DNA from: Antedon mediterranea
Lineage: Eukaryota > Echinodermata > Crinoidea > Comatulida > Antedonidae
Reading direction: 5' to 3'
Assembly: GCF_964355755.1 (NCBI RefSeq)
Contig: NC_092677.1
Coordinates: forward strand, 25,018,101 to 25,082,100
DNA length: 64,000 nt
Shown: positions 1-12,454 of the stretch, piece after piece
Numbering within the stretch: the first letter of the stretch is position 1
Layout: every line of letters begins with the position of its first letter
The notes under the pieces: model-generated
Database searches by the model: none
What the model was told of the DNA's origin: nothing
What the model saw: the letters and a program-made list of their open reading frames with translations, nothing else
Program-made: the position numbers and the translations under genes

Positions 1-1260
1 AAGTAATAATATATATGAAAGTAGTTTTGTCAAAATGGTGCAATAACACTAAAGACGTTAAAATTAGCTAGTAAGTTTGAAACAAGCCGTGGCTCACTGA
101 CAATTCCAAATGTGCAAGTTTCATCACAGATCATTTTTGAGAGCTGTGATGTGCACGTTTTAAAGAAGTCTCTACTACTTTTAATTTTTATCAGGAACAT
201 AAGATAGTTTGCGATTTTTGATGTTGGTTTTTCTGACGTCTCTCCCTCGCTTCTTAATTTAGCTTGGCAAAGTCGGCTGCCAGGGATACTATATAAGCCT
301 ACAGGATTAGCACCAACGGCACAACATGAGTTTGCACGCATATTTGAATTTGGATTTAAGAAAGTAACTTGTTGAATTTAATTTTAGGATCATGGCTGTC
401 AATTATTTATGAAGAAAACCATTTTTTTTTTGCTGTGGTGTTTTTTGAAAGAATAAATGAAATTTTTACTATCGATTAATGGAAATATTAATTACTTGTT
501 AAGTATGTCTTCTGGTTTTTGTGAGGGGGGGGGGGGGATTAAAGTTATGAACGTTTCTTACCAAATCAATGGCCTCCAAATATGTTTTGATTTTAAGTTT
601 AGCATTATAGTAATATATAATATAATATACAATGCTCAAATAGTTTTGGTATAACGAATATAAAATACCATAAATAAAATTATTACCAATTCTTATGCAT
701 ATTAATTATTCTGATTTTTTATTTAACTTGGCCTTGTAAAAATCTTCTCTGTACAAAATAAACAATACTGTATATATTCTCTTTATATTCATTTTGTAAA
801 AGAAGTACAATTCAATGGGACTTTTTCTTGTGTTTTAATCATTCTCATTTTGTTTCTTGTTGTAGTTTTTGTTTGTCATATTTTCTATGAATGTAGTAAT
901 AATTTTGGCATCTGTAGTTGATGCAATAGTTATTTAAAACTTCACAAATGCACGCTGTTTAAAAACACAAGAAACTCTGGAAAATAGCACATGGGCTACT
1001 TATCGGAACTGTCTGATGAAGTGAGCAAAACAGCATCTGGTTATGTAGAATTATTTGATTAAAAAGTAATAAGGTAAATTAGTGAATGTTGCTGTTGTTG
1101 AATTATGTTACAGTTATGAAATGATTTTGTTTGTCTTTGATGTCTTTTGAATGGCTTTAGGACCAAACAATGTTTTCTCTGGTTGGTGTTTATTATTGGT
1201 GGTTATTTACACTCAATTTTCCTTGTTAAAGAACCATTAACTAACTGTTTCTTTGTTTTT
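1..1260. other. Gene-free AT-rich stretch
   Basis: No convincing coding exon, RNA gene or repeat family was found. The short open frames here have no recognisable domain or splice context. A run of G at about 526-537 is simple sequence. Confidence 0.5.
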
Positions 1261-1264
1261 GTCA

Positions 1265-1530
1265 AGGCTTACTCGGTCGGAGATTTAGGTAGACCGAGTT
1301 GTTAGGACACTTGACTGCCATACAGAGAGACCCAAATTCAATTCTCAACAACTCCCAGTCTACTCTGCTGTAAATGAATACTGGTTGAAAATACCAGGGA
1401 GGATAAGGCGGCGTACAAAGGAACTGGCCACCCCACCCCACCACATAACAGCCCATTACCCTTATGTTCAGAATCGAATATGGGACTGAATGATGTAGAC
1501 CTAATGTGCTTTGACCCCCACCTTTTCCTA
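1265..1530 (+). repeat. tRNA-derived SINE-like element
   Basis: The left part has tRNA-like wording: a GTTAGGACACTTGACTGCC stretch followed by a degraded B box (CAAATTCAATTCTC). A body with an ACTGGTTGAAAATACCAGG palindrome and a GGCGGCGTACAAAGGA block follows, as in invertebrate SINEs. The Pol III boxes are degenerate, so this is an old copy. The family is unnamed and the borders are approximate. Confidence 0.5.
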
Positions 1531-2478
1531 TTTGTAGAATGAATCGTACGAAATTAATCCGTTCAAACGAATTACTAATTCGTTAGAACGGATTACGTTC
1601 GAAAAACATATACTTAAAATGGCATTAATGGGCTTTCATAGAATCGTGTGTTTTTTTTTAAATTTTAATCTGGTGACCATGACTTTGTTTCCAAACTTAT
1701 TTTAGCCTCCTTCTGCACACTTTATTTTTTAAACTAGTGTAACTTTGTTTTTTCATGTGTGTGCAGAGAAACAATAAGAAAAAACAAACAATCCCACCAC
1801 TCTTATCTTTACCAAATTGTAGTATTGGTAAAGTTAGGAAAAAACAACACTGGTAAATTGTACCTAAAAAGTGTATATTTAATTACTGATACAGTACTCT
1901 ATATTGTTTACATTCTATAAACTACAGTACATTTTAAATCCTTTACAAAAATCAATTTCCTCTCTTAATTGTTGTCATGGTTTACTAATAAATTCTGGAA
2001 AATTATATAAATAAATTTGTGGATTTGTTGTCATATCTGATAAATAAGATTAGAATTCTAGAGTAAATATTCCTTCAAGAATATGGTACAAAATGAGTTG
2101 TATCTTATTTTAATTCTCAATCACTTATTTATATTATTTATGTACATTTTAAATAGATATTTACCAGAAGGTCTCTAGATTTCATTTAAAAAATAGTAAA
2201 TATAAAAATTGAACTTTTGGATTTGATAAATAATGGATAACATGTACTAATATTCTAAATTATAACATACAAAACTTTGGTTGAGTTGATAATATTTAAT
2301 GATTTTAAAATTTATATTTGTTTTAATTTCAATTAGTACTGGATGAAGTTTTCAGAAAAAAATAATATGGAATGGAATATAAATTTGTATCAAGACAATT
2401 GGTATAAAAAAGTAGTAAGTACTTTTTTAGTATCTGTCAAACTCATACCGAGTTGAATCAACAGAAAAGAAAATTTAC

Positions 2479-2606
2479 TCTAATATTATACAGATATTGC
2501 CTGCTTAGAGGTAAAATATAAGATTTGACATACCGAGGGAATATATTTCCCGAAGTGCATATTTCACCTTTAAGCAGGAAATATCTGTATAATACAGTAT
2601 TAGGAT
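2479..2606. repeat. Imperfect inverted repeat (hairpin MITE-like)
   Basis: The left arm (TATTATACAGATATTGCCTG, then CTTAGAGGT) pairs with the right arm (ACCTTTAAGCAGGAAATATC, then TGTATAATACAGTA) around a short spacer. This is probably a small foldback repeat. No target duplication was established. Confidence 0.5.
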
Positions 2607-2830
2607 CCAAATGAAATTTTTTCAAGACAATTATTTCTTTGGAACTCAAATAAAATCAACTGCACTTTTATTAGGCGAATCATGTACACATTAGTATTAT
2701 GATTTTGAATTGTGGAAAGGGTCATTTCATGAATTGAATTTTTGTAATGACTATTACACGATTTTCTATACATTTAGTACTTAACTTAAATTTCTAGTAC
2801 TGAACTGCAGATGGTTCAGAAATCTTTAAA

Positions 2831-2943
2831 GCTCTGTCTACACTATCAAACTTTGTGACAAAAAAATGTGATGTGCCCATATATGGAAATGATGTCACAT
2901 CACAACTATATTTGGGCATATCACTACCATATTCGGGCACGCT
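2831..2943. mobile_element. MITE-1 copy, truncated, abutting SLC52A stop codon
   Basis: It starts with GCTCTGTCTACACTATCAAA, the terminal inverted repeat shared by at least six other copies in this window, and contains the family's internal ATATTTGGGCATATCACTACC block. The far end is missing: the sequence runs directly into the stop codon of the riboflavin transporter gene at 2944. The 3' UTR of that gene therefore appears to be made of MITE sequence. Confidence 0.75.
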
Positions 2944-4457
2944 TTAGGCTGGAATACAGTCCACTTTGTCATGGCACGGGTCAGCATAGTAGCCCTCGAA
3001 TAAATTGTACGTGTTTACGAGAGGAAACATGATCAATGCACCAATAAGAGATCCAATCTGGGTAACGACACCGAACCATATCAGCAAAGACCTACTACCA
3101 TTGGCGTTCCGAAGGATCCAACCTATCGTAGCTTTTGTGTATGTAAAGAATGCTGTTACGCAAACCCAGCATGCAACCTGAAAGAAAATTAAGATACAAA
3201 ATATAATTTTGAATGTTATAGTAGTATTTGAATAATATCGATGTGATGACTCAACAAAATGAAACTTACTATAATAATATCACCGGCCAATTTAAATTGC
3301 AGGGGTGGTGACGGACTTAGAACCGCTGTAGTCATGCAGAATGATCCAAACAAAGTACCAAGTATTGCTGTCGTTGTTACCAGCGTCTTGCTCTTCTGTG
3401 GCCAAAGAAACACTAGAAAACATGCGATAGGGTTTGCGATATTTCCAAAAGTAGCAGCTAAAAGGTACGTATCGAGTCCGTAAGCACCGCACGAATAACT
3501 CTGGATAGATGGAAGCACGCCATTACTTAAGCCGCTCACCCAGCCTAAAATAACAAACAGGTATATGGCGTTTTTCTGTGTTAACGATTCAACTGGTGTA
3601 TCTTTATCAGCATCATCAGGTTCAGCAGTCGCGCCATAACCATTGCGTATCATTGTGTAACTTTCCTGGCTACTTGAAACCGATGGAATTTGTTCCACGC
3701 CTTCTAAAGGACCATCGCATTCTTGCGGTATGCGTTCTCGCTTTGACAACGGTAAATAATTCAATAAGATAAAGGCAAGACCACAACTGCTCATCATAGC
3801 TGTCAAAAAAATAAAGAAATCCTCGGGTGGGAATCTTTCTGACTTGGCATCGGTAATCCAGTCTGTACAGTTGTTTTTTGTTCCGTTTATATATCTTTCG
3901 TACGTGAAATTTGCTCTACAGCCTTCTTCCCCACCAACTCCTTGCCCAAGCGCAACAAGGCTTGGCAACAGCGCGCTGAAACCTTCTCCGACAAAATACC
4001 ATGTCACGTAAAGGTTCATAAAACGCGACATGAATGGCGTGAACGCTACTGATGATGTACAATCGACAATGGCAAGAAAAAATGCTAAAATTAACAGCGC
4101 AGTGCTGCGGTAATCATTTACAACGTCCCAATAAGTGGTGCCATCCCAAAAGAATATCAATAAAGTACATGCAGTTATTCCTATTGTTACAACTAAGTAT
4201 ATAGCTGGGACTTCAAGGCGAATGTGTTTTGGAGTTGCGTATGATAAAATAACAAATAAAACTGGGCCGATGTTTGCGAGTTGGATGATAATGGTAAGAT
4301 ACGATGCCAGTTGGTACCCTTCTGGTATTCCGAGTTTCACAAGTAAAGGAAGCTCCACCCAGAGTCCATTGATCGCTACCCAGGATCCTGTGCCAAAAAA
4401 GACGACAAGAACAGCCACAAGAGGTGAGACAGAAACCTTTCTGCAATTCACAGCCAT
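2944..4457 (-). CDS. SLC52A: Riboflavin transporter, SLC52A family (RFVT-like)
   Basis: Plasma-membrane riboflavin uptake carrier. Two coding exons: 4457-3270 and 3177-2944, joined in phase 0 across a 92-bp GT-AG intron (3178-3269), giving about 473 aa, close to the 469 aa of human SLC52A3. About eleven hydrophobic segments are visible, beginning with FFGTGSWVAINGLWVELP near the N terminus. The last exon reads NANGSRSLLIWFGVVTQIGS and ends in a short cysteine-containing tail, as in the family. The ATG at 4457 was chosen. An upstream in-frame TTG at 4478 belongs to the 5' UTR side of an intron whose acceptor lies near 4498. A large loop after segment six is charged and variable, as in vertebrate members. 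The human paralogs (A1-A3) cannot be told apart here. A poly(A) signal (AATAAA on the minus strand) lies near 2666-2671. Confidence 0.93.
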
Positions 4458-4478
4458 TTTTCTTTGTGTAGAACGCAA

Positions 4479-5160
4479 GCTACAAAGGCACCTACCTGCA
4501 AAAAAAAAAATTGTTTTATTTTTAGTTAATCTAGTAGTAGTAGTAGGTAGCTGGTAGTACTAGGCCTATACTACAGTAGTAATAGTAGGAATCCCTAGTA
4601 CTAGGCTAGAGTATTTTTAGTAGTATATAGTAGGCCAACACACCATCAGTCAGCAGAACAGACAGCAGAGTAGTGAGTGGTGTCTGCCTATTTATATCTC
4701 TAGCCCTAGCTAGTTAAGTTAGGCCAGGCCTAGACTAGAGGCCTGCCTAGTTAGAATTAATATGCTTCTATCTAGGCTAGAAGCTATTAATAAAATATCA
4801 ATCAACTGCAGCACTAATATCACTTACGGCGTATATATAATTATAAAAGATGATTAATTTATTATAAGCCAAATTACAACATTAACAGGGCGTGCTAATC
4901 ATGCAAGTTTAAACAACAAACCCAACCATCCATATAGACGACACACACACAGCAGGGAACCAGAGAGACCGCTAAAAATTAACCAACAGAGGGCAGGATT
5001 TTGTCACGCTTGAGTGATTTGACCACACGACGTCGTACGCATCGACGATTTCATACACAAAATTTAAAAATCCAATTCATTTTCAGTCGATCAGCGACGC
5101 ACAGCGTGTGTGTTTTTGTTGTTGTGCGAGAGAAAAGCGGCAATTCAATTGTGTGTCAAA
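4479..5160. promoter_or_regulatory. Shared head-to-head promoter region of SLC52A and SAMHD1-like A
   Basis: The transporter is transcribed leftward and SAMHD1-like A rightward, with 703 bp between their start codons. On the minus strand a poly-pyrimidine tract and CAG acceptor lie near 4498. A possible donor (GCC|GTAAGTG) near 4827 would give a 5' UTR exon ending there, which would leave roughly 330 bp or less between the transcription units. No TATA box is clear. AGGCCTA-type repeats fill 4540-4770. Confidence 0.5.
4540..4770. repeat. AGGCCTAG/CTAGGC-rich tract
   Basis: A dense cluster of TAGGCCTA, CTAGTACTAGG and GCCTAG variants. The same style of tract recurs at 5330-5480, 5620-5700, 53480-53600 and around 60560-60860, each time close to the 5' end of a gene. 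Confidence 0.6.
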
Positions 5161-8100
5161 ATGGCACCTCCAAGAAAACGAGCAAGATCCTCTAGTATTC
5201 CATCTAAAGATAATTACCAAAATTGGACTGTCGATGAAGTCCATTCTTACTTGTTATCAAAAGGATTAGTTGACGTTGCAAATTGTTTAAAACGTAATTT
5301 GCAGAATTGTTAGCCCTCTAGTCTTTTAGTTAATAGCTAGATCCGCCTAGGCCTAGCCTAGGCCTAGTTAGTAATAGTAGGCTAGCCCAATTATTATATT
5401 TACTCACAGTGTACACTCTACGCGTCGTAGACCTACCTTACTAAGTACTAATAGTAATACTAGGCTAGCCTAGGCCTATATATTATTTAAATTAGAGTTA
5501 GGTCTAGGCATAATTCATCTTTGAATAGTTTGTCTACTACCAGTAAAAAGTGCAAAATAACCATGGAGTAAAGAATATTACTGTATTATTATTCTTTACT
5601 CCATGAAATAACTCATCCAACTCCTAAAATTGGCCTAGCTAGGTAGGGTAGGAGGATGATCCGGGTAGGCCTAGGGCCTAGGCCTAGAACCAACAACAAA
5701 CCTTACAAAAACATTTTTTTTGTCAATTTTAATAAATAAAATCAAGCATATTTTATTATTTAGGTGAAGCCATATCGGGAGATATTTTTCACGATTTAAA
5801 TGATGACCGTCTTAAAGTAATTGGCATAACGTAAGTAAACTTGGGATTTTTCAACTGTATTAAATGTTAATTATTATATTATTCGTGAGTATAAATTTTG
5901 TTATCTACACCCATCACATTTCCCCTCTTCTGAAGTGGTGTCATGTGAAATCTGTATGATCTATTGTCAGCAGTCATTGTATTCACTCTTGTGTACTGTT
6001 TCAGGAAATTGGGCAAACGTCTTCAACTTCAGAAGATTTTAAATGAGTTAAAACACTCTGTTCTTATGACAAATCACAACTATAAGGTAAGAATGGTCAA
6101 ACCATGATGAAACCAAACCAAAATGACCAGAATTGTACTTAATTTAGATTATTTCTAAACCCATTTTATTAAGCAATCATCATAATTTAATTAAATAGTA
6201 AATATCTTAGACTTGAGGTACTTTAAATTTTAAAACTCGATTGAAATTTTCACAAGATCTTTTTTTTTTTCTTCAGATTTTTAATGATCCTATACATGGC
6301 CATATTGAGGTGCACCCTCTATGTATTAACATAATGGACACGGTACAATTTCAGAGACTGAGGCAGATCAAACAGCTAGGCTGTTGTTATTATGTCTTTC
6401 CTGGTGCCTCGCATAACCGTTTTGAGCACTCTATAGGGTAGGGACTTTTAAAGTGTAATATTCACATTGTATCTATAGGGTGTGGACTTCTAAGTTGTAA
6501 TACTATGTTCACATGGTGCATTCTACAGAGGGTAGGAACTAATAAGTTGCAACCTGTTCACATTGTACATTCTATAGTATAACAACCCATACTATGGGTT
6601 GTTATACTATGTTCACATGGTGTATTCTATGGGTTGTAATACTTTGTTCACACTGTACAAGGTTGTACTATTATAGGGTTGTAATACTATGTTCACACTG
6701 TACATTCTATGGGTTGTAATACTATGTTCACACTGTACATTCTATGGGTTGTAATACTTTGTTCACACTGTACATTCTATGGGTTGTAATACTATGTTCA
6801 CACTATACATTCTATGGGTTGTAATACTATGTTCACACTGTACAAGGTTGTACTATTATAGGGTTGTAATACTATGTTCACACTGTACATTCTATGGGTT
6901 GTAATACTATGTTCACACTATACATTCTATGGGTTGTAATACTATGTTCACACTGTACAAGGTTGTACTATTATAGGGTTGTAATACTATGTTCACACTG
7001 TACAAGGTTGTACTATTATAGGGTTGTAATACTATGTTCACACTGTACATTCTATGGGTTGATATACTATGTTCACACTGTACATTCTATGGGTTGATAT
7101 ACTATGTTCACACTGTACATTCTATGGGTTGTAATACTATGTTCACACTGTACATTCTATGGGTTGTCATACTATGTTCACACTGTACATTCTATGGGTT
7201 GTAATACTATGTTCACACTGTACATTCTATGGGTTGTAATACTATGTTCACACTGTACATTCTATAGGCTTGTAATACCATGTTCACACAGCTTATTTTA
7301 AATAAAAATAACAGAAGAAAAATCTCCACACTTATGGAACAGGGGAAACTATAGATTGATATTATTAGAAGTGTATGGCCAATATACATTTTTTGCCTGC
7401 ACCTGGCCTTTGAAAGTTTTAGTATCGTAGTCAAGCATAGATTCTTTTTGTTACAGTGTGTCGCATCTTGCTGGTAAGTTGGCAAGAACGTTGCAACAGA
7501 GACAACCGGATCTGGATATTACACATAAAGATATCCTGTGTGTAGAGATTGCTGGGCTTTGTCATGATTTAGGTATGTGTTTATTCAATACAGAGTTGTT
7601 GAAGAGAAGAAGAATATTTATTTGTATTCGTTTTGCAAACAATGACATTAGTGACCTCGGTCCCCGTAAGGATCTTGTTTGCAATAATGCTAGGTAATGT
7701 CTCTTAAAATTTTACATTATTTAACAGCTTAACATTATTTTTTTTTTGTAGGTCACGGTCCGTTCTCGCACATGTTTGATGGAATATTTATACCTCTTGT
7801 TGATCCAGAATCTACTTGGAAAGTAAGAAAAATTAATACTAGAATACCTAAAGTTGTATAACTCCAGAAAGAAAGAATCTGGTCTCACTACAACCCAATT
7901 CTAAAAATAATGAGCCACACTTAACCTATGAAAGAGGCGACTCAATAATATGGATATGATGATGTCATATCACTACCATATTTGGGCATATCACTACCAT
8001 ATTAGGACACTGTTTTTGTCAAACTAGTTTGATAGTGTAGACAGATCTTTAAACGTTATTGTTTATTCCTTCCAAAAGCAACCAGTGTTTTCTATGATTT

Positions 8101-11100
8101 TTTGGATAATTTTTCAGCACGAGAAGGCGTCTGTAGATATGTTTGATTATCTTCTCCGTGAAAACAATTTAAAGGAGAAGTTTCGTGAGTATGAATTGGA
8201 TGACACGGATATCACGTTCATCAAGGAGCAAATATATGGGCCGTTAGAAAAGGAGGTAAGTTTTGATTTGAAGTTAGAATTTCGAAAATATGAGAAATGA
8301 GTTTCTTCTGTAGACAATATTTTTTTAAATCCTAAAACTTTTATTGTCTGTTTGGTTCCCAGGACAAGAATAAGAAGTATAAAGGGCGACCTGAAAAAAA
8401 GAAATTCTTGTACGAGATAGTTGCTAATAAACGCAATGGCATAGACGTAGATAAGTGGGACTACTTCGCACGCGATTGCCACATGCTAGGGATAGCAAAC
8501 AGCTTTGATTACAATCGATTCATGAAGTTCGCTAAAGTCATGGAAGTTGATGGAGAGTATCAAATATGCACACGAGACAAAGTAAGATTTTCAACAATTT
8601 ATTTTATTGTACAAGTTTTACAATTGTATGGTATCAGATGTACAGGACATAATAATTTTTGCAACCGAAAAAACTCGTTCACCAAAAAGGTGTTCTTCCA
8701 CAAGGCCGTATAACATTGTAACACAAAGTATTGTTATAAAAAAATAGATCCAGGTTAAAATAAAAAATAAATTTAAAAAAAATATAAACAAAACAGCCAT
8801 TCAATACATAATTCAGTTTTTCATCATAGCAATAGTTTTATTCAAACCATTTTAATATGATTATTTTAAATTTTGTAGGTTGGTCAACAACCCTGTTCTG
8901 AGTTGACCAACTAGCAAAGGTCTTTCCTTGCCTTTTACATTTGTTTTGTCTTCTTTGTATTGTACAGTATATGGCAGAAAATTGAATAAAAAATAAGCAA
9001 TAAACCGTGCATAAATTACATTTCTATTGTTCTTCAGGAAGTAGGTAATTTGTACGATATGTTCCACACCAGGAATAGCCTTCACAGACGTGCCTATCAG
9101 CACAAAGTAAACAAGATCATTGAAACCATGTAAGCATACATACAACACAATCATTTTTGTTTATACAAGGTTAATAATCTTGTACATTTCCATATGCAGT
9201 TAGAGGAAAAATGGCAAAATCAGCACTGTGGTCGTGTTACAAGAGTAGTCAAAACATTATAGATTTCCTGATAAAAATGCTAGAAAGTGGGAACAATTTT
9301 GCCATTTTTCCCCTGACTGTATGGATATTGCAAACACATTGTGTTCTTTCAAGTCGTAAGTATATATGCTATTTTTAGAATAAAAATATTGGTTATACTA
9401 CTGTATATTCTAATGGAAAAAAAAACCTTCTTTGATTTTGGTTAAAATGTAGTGGAAATTTAAGTTGATGAACATACAGTAATAACATTTTTAAAATTCA
9501 ACAATTTTTTTTTTCAATTTAGGATTGTCGAGGCGTTAGTTCTTGCCAATGACCATCTACTTATAACGGGAACAAATAAAAGGTAAAAGAACCTTTTTAT
9601 GATAATGTGTTGGTGAGATTGTCGTGTGGACAGAGTATTGTTGTGTGGACAGATAAGAGTATTGTCGTGTGGACAGAGTATTGTTGTGTAGACAGAGTAT
9701 TGGTGTATAGACAGAGTATTGGTGTGTAGACAGATAAGAGTGTTGTCGTGTGGACAGAGTGTTGTTGTTTGGACAGAGTATAGTGGTGTGGACAGAGGAT
9801 TGTTGTGTGGACAGAGTGTTGTGGTGACTGGGTGTGAAAGCTAGTGTATTGTGTGGACAGTGTGTTCTTGAGTGTTCTTTAATAGTAATACTAATCCTCA
9901 AACTATTTCGACAAAAAAAGTGTGATGTGCCCAAATATGGTAGTGATATGCTTAAATATGGTAGTGAGATGCTTAATTAAATATGGTAGTGATATGACAT
10001 CATCATGTCCATATATGGGCACCTTTTTGTCACGTAAAGTTTGATTGAGCTTAATAGTTACTTAAACATTTCAGGAAGCTTAAAATGTCGGAAGCAATCC
10101 ATGACATGGCAGCCTACGTGAAGATGACCGATAATATATTATACGAAATCTTAAATACGTCTGATGAGAAGCTGTTTCCTGCTCGCAATATCATAGCCAA
10201 TGTAATGTCCAGGAAGCTGTATAGATGTATTGGTCAAACTAGCCCTAAGGACAATGACCCAATACCACGGGTAAGTTGTAATTTGTTTTCAAGCCACATG
10301 CTGACCACGTTGAAACACCGGTTCTCGTCAGGTCACCGAAGTTAAGCAACGTTGGGCCTTCGTTAGAGCTTGGATGGAAGACCATCGGGTAATATGACGT
10401 ATAATATATGGAGCTGGGGTCCCGTTAGGCATTTGAAATCAGCACTGCTGACTCTTATGGCAGCCCCAACATCTAGTATCTGCCTCAGACATTGCCTTTC
10501 CTCTGGTGAAGACAGTCACTAGACTAGAGAAGCCCTTGATCAATATTAGGACCAATCAAGGTGCTCTAAACAGTCCTGGCTTAGTCATCATTCAGATGAA
10601 TGCAAGACTAAAATGACACTGTCGTTCGCGACAGACGTCATATGCATAGTCTATTAAGACTGACGCAGGCCAACAAAAAAAAAATTTAATTTAATTTGAA
10701 GCCCAAACCAGCAGCAATTTTCAGTAACAGGAGGGTTAACATACAAATAGAGAATGGATATAAATACAATGAACAAAGGCTGTATAATAAAAATGATAAT
10801 AAAAAATGAGAATACATACATTTAAAATGAAGACAATTATTTTGGTTTTCTTTAAGGCACATATTCCGAAGATGATGAATGAGATATTAGGGTTTCAGCA
10901 AGACGGAACGAAACAGCTGAATAATTCTGACCTAATCATACATGTAAGTTATTTAATCCAGGAAAAAAATTACTAGGAGTGTGTCCACATATGTGCGTTT
11001 TTCAGACTTGAGTTTTCTGACATTGGAATACTTATGGTCAGTGAATGTGGAGAATAACCTGTGACAGGGTTCTGAGCTGAATTGCATGGATCACATCGCA

Positions 11101-12252
11101 TACAACAATTTCTAACTTTAAAAGGTCACTTTGTGTTGTACAGCTGCCACCAAAACGTCTGTCCAAAACGATTGGGGCTGAGAATGCCTAGTACAGCGGG
11201 GTAACCCCAGCAGGTTACTAAAGAAACTTTTTTATAATACGCAATATTTATTATTATTTTTATAGGTGGTTGACTTGAATTATGGAATGGGAAGTGACAA
11301 TCCGATTGACTTTGTCAGATTTTATTCCAAACATGATCCTGAGCAGGCGACCATGGTCCGCAAAAGTGAGGTACTGTAAAATATATTTTTAAAACTTTAA
11401 TGTGGAAATTTACTCTATCAGCGCCAACTGAAAAAACACTCCAGAAATCGTGTTATATTGGACGTATTTTAATTCCTTTTCAGGTGTCCCACATGCTACC
11501 GGAGAAATTTTCTGAGCAACAAATCCGAGTATATTGTAAATTACGAGACGACGACGAAAGCCTACAAAATGCAGTAAGCTGCTTTGTACAGTGGTGTGAT
11601 AGTAAGCAGTACAAACCAAAGGTAGTGTGTTATTAGTAATTACTTTTTATCATAACATACAATATTCACCAACTATCCTAAGTCCTGTTCAAATTGTTCT
11701 TCAGTATTCCGGCCGATTATCGGTACTGACATTTCACAGGAATATTAGGTAATACAACATCACATGTGTTTCACATGTATCTAGTAGTAACCTAACCCTT
11801 AACCTAACCTTACATGATACAGGCACCACATGTGATACAAATGAGATACTGTATAAAGCTGCTCCTGTCTACACTATCAAACTAGTTTGATATAAAAAGT
11901 GTGATGTGCCCAAATATGGTAGTGATATGCCCAAATATGGTAGTGATATGACATCATCATGTCATATATGGGCACATCACATTTTTTTGTCGCATAAAGT
12001 TTGATAGTGTAGACAGAGTTTTACCAAATATTGCTATGATACTTTGGAAATAGATAGTATGTTTAGATACAGCACTGGGAATTGGATGAGTATTCACAAA
12101 TATATTCAGATAAATTTAGTTTTATGATTATTTATGAATGTTTTTTGTTTATTTTTCAGGTTGGAAAAGGAGATCCGGAGATTACGCCATTCAAAAAACC
12201 AAACCAACCAGAAGAAAAACAAGGCCGGAGCAGAACCAGACTTTTTCTGTAG
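5161..12252 (+). CDS. SAMHD1-like: SAMHD1-like dNTP triphosphohydrolase, paralog A
   Basis: dNTPase with SAM and HD domains; family members hydrolyse dNTPs to nucleoside and triphosphate. Fifteen exons: 5161-5293, 5764-5830, 6005-6086, 6277-6437, 7457-7572, 7752-7822, 8118-8255, 8363-8581, 9038-9129, 9523-9582, 10075-10270, 10857-10943, 11266-11370, 11484-11621, 12160-12252. They join in frame to 585 aa (human 626). The basic N terminus PPRKRARS is NLS-like. SAM spans about residues 17-94. The HD domain has H145 (NRFEH), H184-D185 (CHDLGHGPFSH) and D286 in [11 protein letters not shown]. The family allosteric-site residues are kept in [13 protein letters not shown] at T564 is a CDK-type TPxK site like human T592. 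The start has a good context (AAAATGG). A poly(A) signal lies near 12647. All expected active-site residues are present, so it is probably active. Confidence 0.93.
5562..5607. repeat. Short perfect hairpin in intron 1 of gene A
   Basis: CATGGAGTAAAGAATA is followed by a short AT loop and the reverse complement ATTCTTTACTCCATG. The function is unknown. It could be a tiny MITE or a cruciform. Confidence 0.6.
6478..7285. repeat. Minisatellite in intron 4 of gene A (about 35-bp unit)
   Basis: Around twenty copies of a unit reading GTTGTAATACTATGTTCACA then CTGTACATTCTATGG, some replaced by a CTGTACAAGGTTGTACTATT variant. The repeated open frames across it are artefacts. The start overlaps the region just after the exon-4 donor. 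Confidence 0.9.
7955..8052. mobile_element. MITE-1 copy, 5' truncated, in intron 6 of gene A
   Basis: It carries the internal ATATCACTACCATATTTGGG block and the right terminus TTTGATAGTGTAGACAGA, followed by TCTTTAA. The left terminus is missing. Confidence 0.7.
9598..9850. repeat. Short tandem repeat in intron 10 of gene A
   Basis: Degenerate units of GTGTGGACAGAGTATTGTTG repeat about ten times. Confidence 0.8.
9899..10052. mobile_element. MITE-1 copy in intron 10 of gene A
   Basis: It has the GACAAAAAAAGTGTGATGTG and GGTAGTGATATG blocks and a right end reading AAGTTTGATTGAGCTTAA. The termini have diverged from the family. Confidence 0.65.
10297..10690 (+). mobile_element. 5S rRNA-derived SINE (SINE3-type) in intron 11 of gene A
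   Basis: Positions 10301-10400 closely follow 5S rRNA: CACCGGTTCTCGTC, GGTCACCGAAGTTAAGCAAC, then GTTGGGCC and GCTTGGATGG. These blocks include the regions that form the internal Pol III promoter (box A, intermediate element, box C). A non-5S body of about 280 bp follows and ends in CAACAAAAAAAAAATTTAAT. A 5S head plus unrelated body and A-rich tail is the layout of SINE3 retroposons rather than of a true 5S gene. Substitutions and a degraded 5' end argue against a functional 5S RNA. Confidence 0.85.
11857..12022. mobile_element. MITE-1 copy in intron 14 of gene A
   Basis: Both ends are visible: CTGTCTACACTATCAAAC on the left and GTTTGATAGTGTAGACAGAG (read without the A-rich spacer) on the right. 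Several TATGGTAGTGATATG units lie in the middle. Confidence 0.85.
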
Positions 12253-12278
12253 GAAAAAATTCAGGCCTGGTCTGTGTG

Positions 12279-12454
12279 TCTCTGTCTACACTATCAAACT
12301 AGTTTGACAAAAAAGTGTAATGTGCCCAAATATGGTAGTGATATGCCCAAATATGGTAGTGATATGCCCAAATATGGTAGTGATGTACCCATATTATATG
12401 GGTGCATCACATTTTTGTTGTCACATAAAGTTTGATAGTGTAGACAGCTTTACA
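12279..12454. mobile_element. MITE-1 copy in the 3' UTR of gene A
   Basis: It begins 27 bp after the stop codon, with CTCTGTCTACACTATCAAAC, and ends at TTTGATAGTGTAGACAGC. It contains three tandem CCCAAATATGGTAGTGATATG-type units. If the poly(A) signal near 12647 is used, this MITE is transcribed as part of the mRNA. Confidence 0.85.

Noticed and set aside
30-341. 103-codon minus-strand frame
   Set aside because: No domain, no splice context, AT-rich random-looking composition.
4458-4478. Longer start of SLC52A (TTG at 4478)
   Set aside because: Not an ATG; the ATG at 4457 fits the family N terminus and the upstream part lies just inside an acceptor.
6478-7285. CRISPR-like array of direct repeats
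   Set aside because: Units are contiguous without unique spacers and the host is a eukaryote.
6894-7301. Repeat-encoded small frames in intron 4 of gene A
   Set aside because: Read-through of the 35-bp minisatellite.
10301-10420. Functional 5S rRNA gene
   Set aside because: Diverged 5' end and substitutions, and continuous with a SINE body and A-rich tail.
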